Positions 17,346-26,954 of a stretch of DNA of 64,000 nucleotides are shown piece after piece. The translations under genes were made by a program, and so were the position numbers. Source of the stretch: Bacteroidales bacterium. GTDB taxonomy: Bacteria; Bacteroidota; Bacteroidia; Bacteroidales; CG2-30-32-10. Each line of letters opens with the position of its first letter. Positions within the stretch are counted from its first letter, which is position 1. Where the stretch lies: NCBI GenBank assembly GCA_035353855.1, contig DAOQAK010000001.1:62001-126000 (forward strand), in the 5' to 3' direction. The notes below the pieces were generated by a model. It did not search any database. It was not told where the DNA came from and worked only from the letters and a program-made list of their open reading frames with translations.

Positions 17346-19508
17346 ATGTCTGACAGAATGAAATCTATTAAAGTAAATAAAGAAATGGTTTTTATTTACG
17401 GCATTATTGCTTTGGGTATTTCTTCTGTTGTAACACAAATTATTTTCATCAGGGAATTCCTGAATGTCTTTTATGGCAATGAATTGATATTCGGTATCAT
17501 TATGGCTAGCTGGATGCTGCTTACCGCTATAGGAGCAATGCTTGGAAAATCATCGGAAAGAATTCATAAGAAAGAAGGATTTCTTATTGGCTTTCAACTG
17601 CTATCGGCAATATTTCCTTTGCTTTCTATTTTCTTGTTACGTTGGTTGCGCAATATTATTTTCCCCGAAGGAATCATGCTGAGTCCAATGGATGGGATCA
17701 TGGTTTCTTTTACATTCCTTTTGCCCTACTGTATAGTTTCGGGTTATCTTTTTACTTTCTTCAGCATCACCCTTTCCGAGAAAATTAAAAGCAACCAGAT
17801 AAGCAGGGTTTACTATTTTGATACTTTAGGAAGTATTATTGGCGGGATCGTTTTTAATTTCTTCCTGGTGTATTTTCTGAATAACCTGCAAGTACTGTAT
17901 GTTTTATTGATCGTTAATCTTACTGCTGCATTTGCTATTTCATTAACCTTCCGGAAAAAACGTTCAACTATAACACTGGCAATAGTTACACTTGCATTTT
18001 TATTTCTTATGTTTAATTATAACCTGGAAAAATATACCCGCGAAAAACAATATAAAAACCAGGAATTAATTTACTCCAACGATACACCTTTCGGCAACCT
18101 TGTTGTTACTAAAACCGGCAACCAGCTTAACTTTTTTGAGAACAGCATGCTTTTATTCTCAACCGATAATTATACTGAGAATGAAGAAGCTGTACATTAT
18201 GCCATGTTGCAACATCAAAATCCAAAAAAAATATTACTTGTATCGGGCGGAGTAAATGGACTGGCTAATGAAATTTTAAAATATAATATTGACAGTATTG
18301 ATTACCTTGAAATAAATCCGGCCCTTGTTGAACTGGGGAAAAAATATACACATAATCTCGAAAGTCCTAAAATACATATAAAGAATGAAGATGCCCGTTT
18401 GTTCCTGAAACAAACAAAAGAAAAATTTGATGTAGTGATCATTGAATTACCTGCTCCTAATACCGCACAGCTCAACCGTTATTACACCCTTGAATTTTTT
18501 AAAGAACTGAAATTAAAATTGAATAAAGATGGAGTAATATCATTCGGATTGTATTCTGGGTCCGACTATATCAGCCCTGAAATTAAAAATATCAATTCTG
18601 TATTATTTAACACATTAAATAAGGTCTTTAAAAATATTCTTATTATACCCGGAAATAAAAACTTTTTTATTGCTTCCGATGGAAAATTAAATCCCAACAT
18701 AACTGAGCTGGTAACCCAGAAAGGAATTGACAACCTTTATGTAAACCCTTATTATTTAGATGATAACTTGATCAAGGATCGGATGCAATACATTTTAAGG
18801 CATATTGATAAAAAAACTGTAGTTAATAAAGATTTTTATCCTATTGTTTATTTTCATCAGCTTCGATACTGGATGAGCCACTTCAAAAGCAACTATTATT
18901 ATTTATTAGCTGTTATTATGCTGATAACCTTAATATTGATTTTAAGGTTAAAGCCGGTAAAATTATGTTTGTTCACAGGTGGTTTTGCCTCATCATCCAT
19001 GGAAGTGGTAATACTTGTTGCTTTCCAGATAATCTATGGATATGTATACCAGGTCGTCGGGATTATTATTACATTATTTATGGCAGGATTGGCATTTGGA
19101 ACTTACTATGTAAATAAAAAAATAAAAAATCAATCTGTTAATAATTTTTTAAAAGTTCAGGCTGCAATTGCTATTTATTGTTTTGTGCTTCCGCTATTTA
19201 TATTAATATCAGCAAAGTTGTCAAGTAGCTTTTATGTAGAATTATTTTTCATATTTTTAATACTTATTTTGGGTATACTTACAGGAATGTCTTTCTCGCT
19301 GGCTTCCAAGACAATAAATAAATCAATACATCATATTGCAGCCGAAATTTATGGAGCCGATTTATTTGGTTCAGCGATAGGAGCGTTAATATTATCTACT
19401 TTTTTATTACCTTTGCTCGGAATTTTTGAGGCGTGCATTCTAACTGGTTTTTTGAATGTTTTAAGTGGAATCAACCTGTACTTTAAACGTAAAAATTATT
19501 CCGTTTGA
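17346..19508 (+). CDS. Multi-pass membrane protein with spermidine synthase-like domain
   Basis: 720 residues. An N-terminal membrane block of about six or seven helices (15-225) is followed by a SAM-dependent spermidine-synthase-like Rossmann domain (about 245-470), with LLVSGGVNGLANEIL (the GGxxG nucleotide loop), DYLEINPALVELGKKY and FDVVIIELPAPNTAQLNRYYTLEFF. A second membrane block of about seven helices completes it (about 520-715). True spermidine synthases have a catalytic Asp where this protein has Glu-Leu-Pro (IIELPAP), so aminopropyl transfer is uncertain. It is one base upstream of the radical SAM gene and divergent from MEMO1-AMMECR1, which suggests that it works with the AmmeMemoRadiSam enzymes at the membrane. 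Confidence 0.85.
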   Translation: MSDRMKSIKVNKEMVFIYGIIALGISSVVTQIIFIREFLNVFYGNELIFGIIMASWMLLTAIGAMLGKSSERIHKKEGFLIGFQLLSAIFPLLSIFLLRWLRNIIFPEGIMLSPMDGIMVSFTFLLPYCIVSGYLFTFFSITLSEKIKSNQISRVYYFDTLGSIIGGIVFNFFLVYFLNNLQVLYVLLIVNLTAAFAISLTFRKKRSTITLAIVTLAFLFLMFNYNLEKYTREKQYKNQELIYSNDTPFGNLVVTKTGNQLNFFENSMLLFSTDNYTENEEAVHYAMLQHQNPKKILLVSGGVNGLANEILKYNIDSIDYLEINPALVELGKKYTHNLESPKIHIKNEDARLFLKQTKEKFDVVIIELPAPNTAQLNRYYTLEFFKELKLKLNKDGVISFGLYSGSDYISPEIKNINSVLFNTLNKVFKNILIIPGNKNFFIASDGKLNPNITELVTQKGIDNLYVNPYYLDDNLIKDRMQYILRHIDKKTVVNKDFYPIVYFHQLRYWMSHFKSNYYYLLAVIMLITLILILRLKPVKLCLFTGGFASSSMEVVILVAFQIIYGYVYQVVGIIITLFMAGLAFGTYYVNKKIKNQSVNNFLKVQAAIAIYCFVLPLFILISAKLSSSFYVELFFIFLILILGILTGMSFSLASKTINKSIHHIAAEIYGADLFGSAIGALILSTFLLPLLGIFEACILTGFLNVLSGINLYFKRKNYSV

Positions 19509-19509
19509 A

Positions 19510-20709
19510 ATGATTAACAGGCAATTAGCAACTGATGAACAAAAAAAAATTACCAAAAGAGATTTTTTAAAGAAAAGCCTGTTGGGTTTTGGCGGTATGA
19601 CTGCCTGCTTAAGTTGCACACCTCTGCTATCGTTGGCAAACACAAGGAACAGCATGACTGTTACAAAAAGAAATGATGATATTACCGATTTGCTGAAACA
19701 CAGCAAAGAAGCTTTATATTACGAAAGCCTGCCTGGTAAATATACTCAATGCCATTTATGTCCACATGCTTGTAAACTTGCTAACGGAGGAAGAAGTTTT
19801 TGCCGGAATAAATTTAATGTAGAAGGGAAATATTATACTATTGCTTACGGGAACCCTTGCACTTATCACATCGACCCTATTGAGAAAAAACCACTTTTCC
19901 ATTTTTTCCCACAGTCCGAAATATTTTCATTATCAACAGCCGGATGTAATTTCCGCTGCCTTAACTGCCAGAACTGGACCATATCGCAAGTAGGTCCTGA
20001 CAAAACAGAAAATGAAAACTTTAGCCCTGAAGATATTATAAAATATTGTAAGAAAAACAGTATAAATTCCATTGCATATACTTATGCTGAACCTATTGCC
20101 TATTACGAATACATGTTGGAAATTGCAAAGCAAGCAAATGCAGCCGGGATTAAAAATGTTTTTATATCAAACGGGTATATAAATGAAGAACCTTTAAACG
20201 AACTGTCAAAATACATAGATGCAGCAAGTATCAATTTGAAAAGCTTTCAGGATTCTATATATCAAGATCTTAATGGAGGAACTTTACAACCTGTACTTAA
20301 CACATTACTTACTTTAAAAAAGAATAGTGTGTGGTTAGAGATTATAAACCTGATAGTTCCAACATGGACTGACAATATGACAATGATAAAAGAAATGTGC
20401 CAATGGTTAAATAAAAACGGTTTTAATGAAACCCCATTGCATTTTTCACGTTTCACGCCTATGTATAAACTTACTAATCTGCCATATACACCTGTTGCAA
20501 CACTTGAAGAAGCAATAAAAACAGCAATTGGCGAAGGTTTGAAGTATGTTTATATAGGTAATGTACCTGGAAATGAAGCGGAAAATACTTTCTGCCCGGG
20601 ATGTTCCAAAAAGATTATTTCAAGAAAAGGATTTAAAGTTATTGAAAATCATATAAAAAACGGCAACTGCGAATATTGCTCAACTGCAATTGCAGGCATT
20701 TGGGAATAA
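19510..20709 (+). CDS. AmmeMemoRadiSam system radical SAM enzyme with Tat-like leader
   Basis: 399 residues from the ATG one base after the preceding stop. An in-frame ATG at 19465, inside the upstream gene, is rejected because the leader begins later. The N terminus has TKRDFLKKSLLGFGGMTACLSC, a Tat-like pattern with KR instead of RR, a hydrophobic core and a possible lipobox. A Cys cluster follows (QCHLCPHACKL and SFCRNKF). The radical SAM motif AGCNFRCLNCQNW places Cys at about 146, 150 and 153 (CxxxCxxC). A C-terminal cluster CPGCSKKII...CEYC may bind metal. This matches the PflA-like radical SAM partner of MEMO1 and AMMECR1. Export of a radical SAM protein would be unusual and is inference only. 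Confidence 0.92.
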   Translation: MINRQLATDEQKKITKRDFLKKSLLGFGGMTACLSCTPLLSLANTRNSMTVTKRNDDITDLLKHSKEALYYESLPGKYTQCHLCPHACKLANGGRSFCRNKFNVEGKYYTIAYGNPCTYHIDPIEKKPLFHFFPQSEIFSLSTAGCNFRCLNCQNWTISQVGPDKTENENFSPEDIIKYCKKNSINSIAYTYAEPIAYYEYMLEIAKQANAAGIKNVFISNGYINEEPLNELSKYIDAASINLKSFQDSIYQDLNGGTLQPVLNTLLTLKKNSVWLEIINLIVPTWTDNMTMIKEMCQWLNKNGFNETPLHFSRFTPMYKLTNLPYTPVATLEEAIKTAIGEGLKYVYIGNVPGNEAENTFCPGCSKKIISRKGFKVIENHIKNGNCEYCSTAIAGIWE

Positions 20710-20719
20710 AAAATAAATT

Positions 20720-21760
20720 ATGGCAAAAAAAACTTCACCTAAGAAAAAAGCTGCACCTGTAAAAGGAAAAAGCAAACCTGCTAAGAAACAAACTATAAAA
20801 AAACCGGCAATAAAAAAGCCCGTTGTAAAAAAAGCTGTTAAAAAGGTTTCGAAACCTGCTATCAAAAAACCCATTGCAAAATCAAAACCGGTAGCTAAAA
20901 AACCTTTACCAAAAGCTAAAGTAAAAGCAAAGCCGGCCCCGAAAAAGGTTGTTAAGCCAGCACCCAAGAAAAAAGTCGTTAATAAAATTATTAAAAAACC
21001 TGTTCAAATAAAAAAACCTGCTCCAAAAGCACCGGTAAAAAAAGTTATTCCTAAAAAGCCTGAACCGGTTAGTATTCCTAAGGTAGTAGCAAAACCTATT
21101 GAAAAACCTGTTGCTAAAATCGAAAAGAAAATTGTTCCTGAACCTAAAAAACCTGTAGTTGAAAATAAACCCCGTGTTGTACCAATAAAACTCCCACAAA
21201 CACCAGAAGTAATTTACAACAGGGCTGATATGTTCTATAAAAATGTTTTGAAGGCTGATATTATAAAACGTTATTCTCCTAAGAAAACTGAGGATAAAGA
21301 TTTTTTAGCAAAAGATATTAATCTTCATGTTAAAATGAACGATAAAGAAACTACCATTTCTGAAAAAACACGCGATCAGGACTGGAACGACATATACGTT
21401 GAAATTTACAAAAAATATCCTGATGAAGCCGGCTGGATCAAGTTTACCGAAGCCGAATATCTTGCTTACTTTTTCCCGGGACGTGTATTCTTTTGCAAAA
21501 TGGAACCTATTCGAAACCTTTGCCAGGATATACTTTGCAGAGCAGTAAACACGGGTATTTTCAAGGATATGTATTATATGTTCTTCCGCAGCAGCGGCCG
21601 CCATTCACAATCGATAAAAATAAACAATAAAACCTATAGTTTTACTTTTCATCAAACATACCACGAAGATGGTGATAACTCCTATTATTCAATAGGACTT
21701 ATTCTTCCTTTCGTAATGCTGATGGATTTCAGAATTGATTATAAAATATTCAAACAATAA
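20720..21760 (+). CDS. Protein with long Lys/Pro/Ala-rich basic N-terminal half and uncharacterised C-terminal domain
   Basis: 346 residues. Residues 1 to about 150 are low-complexity, made of repeated KKPAIKKP/KKPVVKK-like units, strongly basic and similar in composition to histone-H1-like or AlgP-like bacterial tails. Residues about 156-346 form an ordinary-composition domain (VIYNRADMFYKNVL, DEAGWIKFTEAEYLAYFFPGRVFF, YYSIGLILPFVMLMDFRIDYKIF) that I do not recognise. No signal peptide is present, so it is presumably cytoplasmic. The tail could bind DNA, RNA or acidic protein. It starts 10 bases after the radical SAM gene but its composition does not suggest a shared function. Confidence 0.8.
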   Translation: MAKKTSPKKKAAPVKGKSKPAKKQTIKKPAIKKPVVKKAVKKVSKPAIKKPIAKSKPVAKKPLPKAKVKAKPAPKKVVKPAPKKKVVNKIIKKPVQIKKPAPKAPVKKVIPKKPEPVSIPKVVAKPIEKPVAKIEKKIVPEPKKPVVENKPRVVPIKLPQTPEVIYNRADMFYKNVLKADIIKRYSPKKTEDKDFLAKDINLHVKMNDKETTISEKTRDQDWNDIYVEIYKKYPDEAGWIKFTEAEYLAYFFPGRVFFCKMEPIRNLCQDILCRAVNTGIFKDMYYMFFRSSGRHSQSIKINNKTYSFTFHQTYHEDGDNSYYSIGLILPFVMLMDFRIDYKIFKQ

Positions 21761-21783
21761 AATTTTGTTGAGCCATAATTAAA

Positions 21784-21820
21784 AAAGCCCTTCGTTAATT
21801 TCCGAAGGGCTTTCTTTTTA
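21784..21820. terminator. Bidirectional hairpin terminator between convergent genes
   Basis: AAAGCCCTTCG pairs perfectly with CGAAGGGCTTT around TTAATTTC, with A tracts on one side and T tracts on the other. It serves the basic-tail gene and dnaK. Confidence 0.9.
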
Positions 21821-21833
21821 TATTACTAATGTT

Positions 21834-23744
21834 TTAGTTTTTCACTTCTTCAAAATCCACATCAGTTACTTCGCTGTCATTGCCTTTGTTATTTTGCGGC
21901 TGTTCCTGTGGCTCTTGCTGTTGTGATGTATTCTGCTGCTGATTTGTAGCTTTATACATTTCTTCGCTGGCAACCTGCCATGCAGCATTTAGTTTTGCAG
22001 TAGCTGCATCAATTGCCGGGAAGTTACGGTTTTTATGTGCTTCTTTTAATTCCGCTAAAGCGCTATCAATAGTAGCTTTTTTATCAGCAGGGATTTTATC
22101 GCCATACTCTTTCATTTGTTTTTCTGTTTGAAAAATTAATCCGTCAGCATGGTTTATTTTATCTATTTCTTCTTTAGCTTTTTTATCAGCATCGGCATTA
22201 GCTTCAGCTTCCTGTTTCATTTTTTTGATTTCATCTTCAGTAAGTCCTGATGAAGCTTCAATACGGATATTCTGAGTTTTACCGGTAGCTTTATCTTTAG
22301 CTGTTACATTAAGTATTCCGTTTGCATCAATATCAAACGATACTTCGATTTGCGGAATGCCACGTGGTGCTGGTGGAATACCATCGAGGTGGAAACGACC
22401 TATCGTACGATTCTGGGCAGCCATAGGACGCTCACCTTGCAGTACATGTATTTCAACTGATGTCTGGCTATCCGATGCAGTTGAAAATACCTCTGATTTC
22501 TTTGTAGGTATTGTTGTATTGCTTTCTATTAATTTTGTAGATACACCGCCAAGTGTTTCGATTCCTAATGATAATGGAATAACATCAAGTAAAAGAACAT
22601 CTTTTACTTCACCAGTAAGAACACCTCCCTGTATTGCAGCGCCAACAGCCACTACTTCGTCGGGATTTACACCTTTTGAAGGGGTTCTTCCAAAAAACTT
22701 TTCAACTAATTGCTGAATAGCAGGAATACGTGTAGAACCACCTACAAGAATAACTTCATCAATTTGTGATGCATTTAAGCCTGCATCAGCTAAGGCTTTT
22801 TTACAAGGTTCAATTGTTGATTGTATCAGTTTATCGCAAAGCTGTTCAAATTTTGCTCGTGTAAGTGTTCTTACCAAATGCTTTGGAACACCGTCAACAG
22901 GCATAATGTAAGGTAGATTGATTTCTGTCTGAGTACTGCTGGACAACTCGATTTTTGCTTTTTCGGATGCTTCTTTAAGTCTTTGTAAAGCCATTGGGTC
23001 TTTACGCAAATCGACATTATATTCGCTCTTGAACTCCTCAGCAAGCCAGTTAATCACTTCATGATCGAAATCGTCGCCACCAAGGTGAGTATCACCATTT
23101 GTTGATTTTACTTCAAAAACACCATCGCCAAGTTCCAGTATGGAAATATCGAAAGTTCCGCCACCAAGGTCAAAAACAGCAACTTTAATATCCCTGTTTT
23201 TCTTATCAAGACCATATGCAAGAGCTGCTGCTGTAGGTTCGTTGATAATTCTTTTTACTTTCAGTCCAGCAATTTCACCAGCTTCTTTTGTAGCCTGACG
23301 TTGTGAATCGCTGAAATAAGCAGGAACAGTTATAACTGCTTCGGTTACTTCCTGACCAAGATAATCTTCAGCTGTTTTCTTCATTTTTTGAAGAACCATC
23401 GCTGAAATTTCCTGAGGAGTATATAATCTTTCGTCGATTTTAACACGAGAAGTATTATTATCGCCGCGAACTACTTCGTAAGATACACGTTGAATTTCTT
23501 TTGTGACTCTATCAAATGTTTCACCCATAAAACGTTTAATAGAAAATATCGTTTTCTTTGCATTAGTAATAGCCTGACGTTTTGCAGGATCACCAACTTT
23601 ACGTTCGTTGTTTTCTGTAAAAGCTACTATTGATGGTGTAGTTCTTCTGCCTTCGCTGTTGGGGATTACAACAGGTTCGCTGCCTTCCATCACAGCCACA
23701 CATGAATTGGTGGTTCCTAAGTCGATTCCAATAATTTTACCCAT
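21834..23744 (-). CDS. dnaK: Molecular chaperone DnaK (Hsp70)
   Basis: 636 residues, the usual DnaK length. The nucleotide-binding domain has [17 protein letters not shown] at the N terminus, the second phosphate loop [15 protein letters not shown], and [17 protein letters not shown]. The substrate-binding domain has [17 protein letters not shown], and the helical lid is followed by a Gln/Asn-rich segment. It ends in [12 protein letters not shown], a variant of the conserved EEVD-like bacterial DnaK end. It folds proteins in the cytoplasm with DnaJ and GrpE; neither partner gene is in the window. Its gap upstream holds a 6-bp-arm palindrome near 23823 that could be regulatory. Confidence 0.98.
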   Translation of the reverse strand: MGKIIGIDLGTTNSCVAVMEGSEPVVIPNSEGRRTTPSIVAFTENNERKVGDPAKRQAITNAKKTIFSIKRFMGETFDRVTKEIQRVSYEVVRGDNNTSRVKIDERLYTPQEISAMVLQKMKKTAEDYLGQEVTEAVITVPAYFSDSQRQATKEAGEIAGLKVKRIINEPTAAALAYGLDKKNRDIKVAVFDLGGGTFDISILELGDGVFEVKSTNGDTHLGGDDFDHEVINWLAEEFKSEYNVDLRKDPMALQRLKEASEKAKIELSSSTQTEINLPYIMPVDGVPKHLVRTLTRAKFEQLCDKLIQSTIEPCKKALADAGLNASQIDEVILVGGSTRIPAIQQLVEKFFGRTPSKGVNPDEVVAVGAAIQGGVLTGEVKDVLLLDVIPLSLGIETLGGVSTKLIESNTTIPTKKSEVFSTASDSQTSVEIHVLQGERPMAAQNRTIGRFHLDGIPPAPRGIPQIEVSFDIDANGILNVTAKDKATGKTQNIRIEASSGLTEDEIKKMKQEAEANADADKKAKEEIDKINHADGLIFQTEKQMKEYGDKIPADKKATIDSALAELKEAHKNRNFPAIDAATAKLNAAWQVASEEMYKATNQQQNTSQQQEPQEQPQNNKGNDSEVTDVDFEEVKN

Positions 23745-23822
23745 TTTATTTTGAATTAATTGTTTGTATTTTTTTAACTGATAAGGGGGCTTTCAATCTT
23801 TATGCCATGTACAATAGCTGAC

Positions 23823-23836
23823 ATTTTCAAGAAAAT
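23823..23836. promoter_or_regulatory. Palindrome upstream of dnaK
   Basis: ATTTTC-AA-GAAAAT, 79 bases upstream of the dnaK start. Its location fits a heat-shock operator, but it is AT-rich, unlike CIRCE, and chance occurrence is possible. Confidence 0.2.
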
Positions 23837-23904
23837 ATGGCAGAATGTGGTTTTTTAAAAAAATAAATTTATGCCAAAATCCGATGACAAAAAGGCAGGC
23901 AAAA

Positions 23905-24897
23905 CTATTGAAAGCTCAGGTATTTTGTATATACCCCATGATAAAGGGAATCAAGAGAAAATTTATTCATTTCAAGCTTCACATCAATATCATATCGCGA
24001 TGAAAAAAGACCTATTCCATTACTGATATTAGTATATTCGGGTTTTTCCTGTACAACACCTGATGTAGGTTTATTTACTTCCATATATGTATAAAATTCA
24101 TCGGCTGCAACTGTAAAAATAAAATCAACATCATTTGGATGTGCAACACGCCTGATAACATCACTTTTTTGCGGTATCACATCTTTTAAATATTTATAAA
24201 ATGACTGCCCAAAATAATTTGTTGACATTTCTTCTCCCCCATCGGTAGTTTTAGAATTTTGTGTACCCAAATTCCAGTCAACATGAAACAGAGCGCTATC
24301 ACCGGTATTGATATTCTTTTCCCAATAATTAAAACGAATTATTGTTTGATATAATCGTCCGTTTACACCTGAATACCATTTAACCTGGTATGAATTTCCG
24401 GAATTAAATACAGCTTGTTGATTAGCCGAAGGTTTTGTTATTGTGAATGAATGTACAAGCGGAGTTTCAGAATAAATTATTTTTCCGGTTTTTTTGTTTT
24501 TAATATTAAGCTTATAAACCGTATTTCGGTCAAGTGTATCCAGGTATGCATTAAACTTATAAACAACCTGATCCGGATAATAGAATGTACCTGCTTCTTT
24601 ATTATAAATAGTTGTGGTATCGAGCAGCCATGTTCTTGTTTGATTATTATCAATCCATTCTTCCATAGTAACTTCAAGATAATTGCCATAAGTACAGGAA
24701 TCAGGATCAGCTGCCATAGTAATTGCATTCCCATCGCCAAGAAAAGCTTTATTTATTTTAACATAGTGTACCGTTTCATTCTGGTTCAGTATACAATATA
24801 CAATAGAAATATCTTTCCAGTCAGCATTAATATCAAAATCGGTACTACAACCGTAAATCAAAGATGACAGAAGAATAGCAAAAATAATTTTTTTCAT
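23905..24897 (-). CDS. Outer-membrane-type lipoprotein, DUF4249-like
   Basis: 330 residues with a lipoprotein signal ending in IYGCSTD (Cys at about 17). The body alternates polar and aromatic residues in a way typical of a beta-sandwich: an early strand ISIVYCILNQNETVHYVKINKAFLG, then VYKLNIKNKKTGKIIYSETPLV. This opening (a query of losses or gains over an Ig-like strand with a VxINKAFLGD phrase) resembles DUF4249/SusD-operon lipoproteins that accompany TonB receptors. No receptor is adjacent here, so the assignment is tentative. It is separated from dnaK by about 160 bases on the same strand. Confidence 0.65.
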   Translation of the reverse strand: MKKIIFAILLSSLIYGCSTDFDINADWKDISIVYCILNQNETVHYVKINKAFLGDGNAITMAADPDSCTYGNYLEVTMEEWIDNNQTRTWLLDTTTIYNKEAGTFYYPDQVVYKFNAYLDTLDRNTVYKLNIKNKKTGKIIYSETPLVHSFTITKPSANQQAVFNSGNSYQVKWYSGVNGRLYQTIIRFNYWEKNINTGDSALFHVDWNLGTQNSKTTDGGEEMSTNYFGQSFYKYLKDVIPQKSDVIRRVAHPNDVDFIFTVAADEFYTYMEVNKPTSGVVQEKPEYTNISNGIGLFSSRYDIDVKLEMNKFSLDSLYHGVYTKYLSFQ

Positions 24898-25010
24898 TAT
24901 TTAAAATATATCCATCAACAAAAGTAAAAATAAAATAATATCGGATACATTGACCGTCATATATTTTTTAATTAATGATTGTTAATTTTTTTCATGTTTA
25001 ACATTATTTA

Positions 25011-25018
25011 TAGCTTTG
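25011..25018 (+). promoter_or_regulatory. -7 box TAGCTTTG for panB, deciding its start
   Basis: TAGCTTTG fits TAnnTTTG. A potential in-frame TTG start at 25016 lies inside this box and cannot be in the transcript, so translation most likely starts at the ATG at 25067, leaving a leader of about 42 bases. Confidence 0.5.
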
Positions 25019-25066
25019 CAGGCAAATAATACTTCTGTAAAAAATAGAAGTAAAAAAATAAAAGAT

Positions 25067-25882
25067 ATGACAGCGCTTCGAGTAGTTAATAAAGTTACCA
25101 CTCATGTTCTGAGAGAAATGAAAGCAGAAGGCGAGAAAATTGCCATGCTTACAGCATATGATTATTCATTGGCAAGAATACTGGATAATGCAAAGATTGA
25201 TGTAATCCTTGTTGGAGATTCTGCATCAAATGTAATGGCCGGACATAAAACCACTTTACCTATTACTTTGAACGAAATGATATATCATGCATCATCAGTA
25301 GTTCGTGCTGTTTCAAGAGCATTGATAGTAGTAGATCTGCCATTTGGCACTTACCAGGGAAATTCAAAAGAAGCGCTAAATTCGGCAATCCGAACCATGA
25401 AAGAATCAGGCGCCGATGCTGTAAAACTTGAGGGAGGAAGAGAAGTCATTGAATCGATCGACCGTATTTTATCGGCAGGAATTCCGGTAATGAGTCATTT
25501 GGGTTTAACACCTCAGGCAATCAATAAATTCGGTACATACGTTGTTCGTGCCACCGAACCTGAAGAAGCAAACAAACTTTTAGAAGATGCTGCACTTCTT
25601 GAAAAATCAGGTGTCTTCGCGATTGTACTGGAAAAAATTCCGGCAAAGCTGGCTAAACAGGTTACCCGAGACATTAAAATACCAACCATAGGAATTGGCG
25701 CAGGCAGCGATGTTGACGGACAAGTTCTTGTATTACATGATATGCTCGGCATTACACAGGAATTTTCGCCGCGTTACCTGCGACGCTATCATAATTTATA
25801 TAATGAAATTAAAAATTCTGTGGAATCCTATATCAGTGATGTAAAATCTTTAGATTTCCCTAATGAACGCGAGCAATACTAA
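25067..25882 (+). CDS. panB: 3-methyl-2-oxobutanoate hydroxymethyltransferase (ketopantoate hydroxymethyltransferase)
   Basis: 271 residues, the normal PanB length. The enzyme transfers a hydroxymethyl group from 5,10-methylenetetrahydrofolate to alpha-ketoisovalerate, the first step of pantothenate and CoA synthesis. Motifs are intact: [31 protein letters not shown] (Mg-binding Asp), [40 protein letters not shown] and [22 protein letters not shown]. The start was moved to the ATG at 25067 because an upstream TTG lies in the promoter box. It is followed after one base (or overlapped) by a pseudouridine synthase gene, a pairing seen in other Bacteroidota. panC and panD are not in the window. 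Confidence 0.96.
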   Translation: MTALRVVNKVTTHVLREMKAEGEKIAMLTAYDYSLARILDNAKIDVILVGDSASNVMAGHKTTLPITLNEMIYHASSVVRAVSRALIVVDLPFGTYQGNSKEALNSAIRTMKESGADAVKLEGGREVIESIDRILSAGIPVMSHLGLTPQAINKFGTYVVRATEPEEANKLLEDAALLEKSGVFAIVLEKIPAKLAKQVTRDIKIPTIGIGAGSDVDGQVLVLHDMLGITQEFSPRYLRRYHNLYNEIKNSVESYISDVKSLDFPNEREQY

Positions 25883-25883
25883 A

Positions 25884-26579
25884 ATGGATTTTTCTGATAT
25901 TGCATCTCGCATTCTTTATGAAGATAATCATTTACTGGTGTTCAACAAAAAGCCGGGTGAAATAGTACAAGGCGATAAAACCGGTGATAAATCTTTAAAA
26001 GATATACTTTCCGATTATATCAAAGTCAAATACAATAAACCGGGAAATGTTTACCTGGGCGTTGCTCACCGCATTGACAGGCCTGTGAGCGGAGCAATAA
26101 TTTTTGCAAAAACAGATAAAGCCCTTACACGCATCAATAAACTAATTCACGACAGGCAAATAAAAAAAATTTATTGGGCTATTGTAAAAACAAAACCAAA
26201 GAATGAGCATGGCACACTTCGAAATCATCTTTGGAAGAATGAAGAAAAAAATAAATCATTCGTTGTGGATGCCTCGCGTAAAGGTGCATTGATGGCTGAA
26301 CTGGAATATAAAGTGATTGGGAAAAGCGATAATTATTTTTTACTTGAAGTGGAATTGCACACCGGTCGTCATCACCAGATACGGGTACAGCTTGCCGAAA
26401 TGGGATGTTCTATTCGCGGTGATTTGAAATATGGTTATCACCGCTCTAATCCAGACGGAAGCCTAAGCCTGCATGCCCGGAAAATCGAATTCATTCACCC
26501 GGTAAAAAATGAAAAAATGATTATTATCGCTCCAACTCCTTCCGATAATGCCTGGAGCTTTTTTGAAAAGAAACAGTAA
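25884..26579 (+). CDS. RluA-family pseudouridine synthase
   Basis: 231 residues from the ATG one base after the panB stop. An alternative ATG at 25863 would overlap panB by 20 bases and adds only seven residues. The catalytic motif is HRIDRPVSG (Asp about 65), the family form of HRLDxxTSG. KIYWAIVKT, LEVELHTGRHHQIRVQLAEMGCSIRGDLKYG and LHARKIEFIHP are the other RluA blocks. The N-terminal S4 domain found in RluC/RluD is absent, so it is an S4-less RluA-type enzyme modifying uridine in rRNA or tRNA. The exact site cannot be told. Confidence 0.93.
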   Translation: MDFSDIASRILYEDNHLLVFNKKPGEIVQGDKTGDKSLKDILSDYIKVKYNKPGNVYLGVAHRIDRPVSGAIIFAKTDKALTRINKLIHDRQIKKIYWAIVKTKPKNEHGTLRNHLWKNEEKNKSFVVDASRKGALMAELEYKVIGKSDNYFLLEVELHTGRHHQIRVQLAEMGCSIRGDLKYGYHRSNPDGSLSLHARKIEFIHPVKNEKMIIIAPTPSDNAWSFFEKKQ

Positions 26580-26649
26580 TTCACTGATATTACGCAAAAC
26601 TCAAAACAAAATTTTGAAAATTGTAATTAATTAGAATTTTAAGAGTATA

Positions 26650-26706
26650 TGCCGCCCGCCTTGCTCGCCTCGCTGCGAAGCGGGCAGACGAGGCAGGCAG
26701 GCATAA
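26650..26706. repeat. GC-rich inverted repeat in an AT-rich gap
   Basis: GCCGCCCGCCTTGCTCGCCT and a complementary run ending GACGAGGCAGGCAGGC form an imperfect stem around CTGCGAAGC. It stands out as a REP-like palindrome in the 678-base gap between the pseudouridine synthase and the propeller gene. No gene is visible in that gap. Confidence 0.6.
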
Positions 26707-26743
26707 CCCAATTAACTGAACGTGCTTGAAAGCTATATAGTCA

Positions 26744-26820
26744 TGAAAGTGTAGTACCTACGGTACAATAAGAATTGAGTAGCACCTTTTTTACCAAGCT
26801 GTTGTCCCTAATGGGACATA
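26744..26820. repeat. Diverged GTCCC/GGGAC repeat copy
   Basis: The order GTACCTACGGTAC, then ACCAAGCTGTTGTCCC, then GGGACATA parallels the copies at 1193-1640, with a different first palindrome core. Confidence 0.6.
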
Positions 26821-26822
26821 TA

Positions 26823-26940
26823 ATACCAATTGTTAATTTAAAATAGTCCAAAGAATATTTTAAATTTTACAATGGTTATGCCGATGACATAGATGTTATA
26901 GTACAATTTATTGGACTATTACATATATACAATCGGTATA
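26823..26940. repeat. MITE-like element with ATACCRATTGT ends, copy 2
   Basis: 118 bp bounded by ATACCAATTGT and ACAATCGGTAT. It shares TATGCCGAT, TAGATGTTAT and ACATATATACAATCGG with copy 1 at 8099-8200 and has an extra segment containing AGTCCAAAGAATATTTT. The AGTCCAAAGA motif also occurs, inverted, in copy 3 at 31750-31889. Confidence 0.75.
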
Positions 26941-26954
26941 ATAAAATAATGTTG

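Noticed and set aside
23745..23880. CIRCE or sigma-54 site upstream of dnaK
   Set aside because: Neither consensus is met; only a short AT-rich palindrome is present.
25016..25066. A longer PanB starting at TTG 25016
   Set aside because: The TTG is part of the TAGCTTTG promoter box, and the added residues do not resemble PanB.
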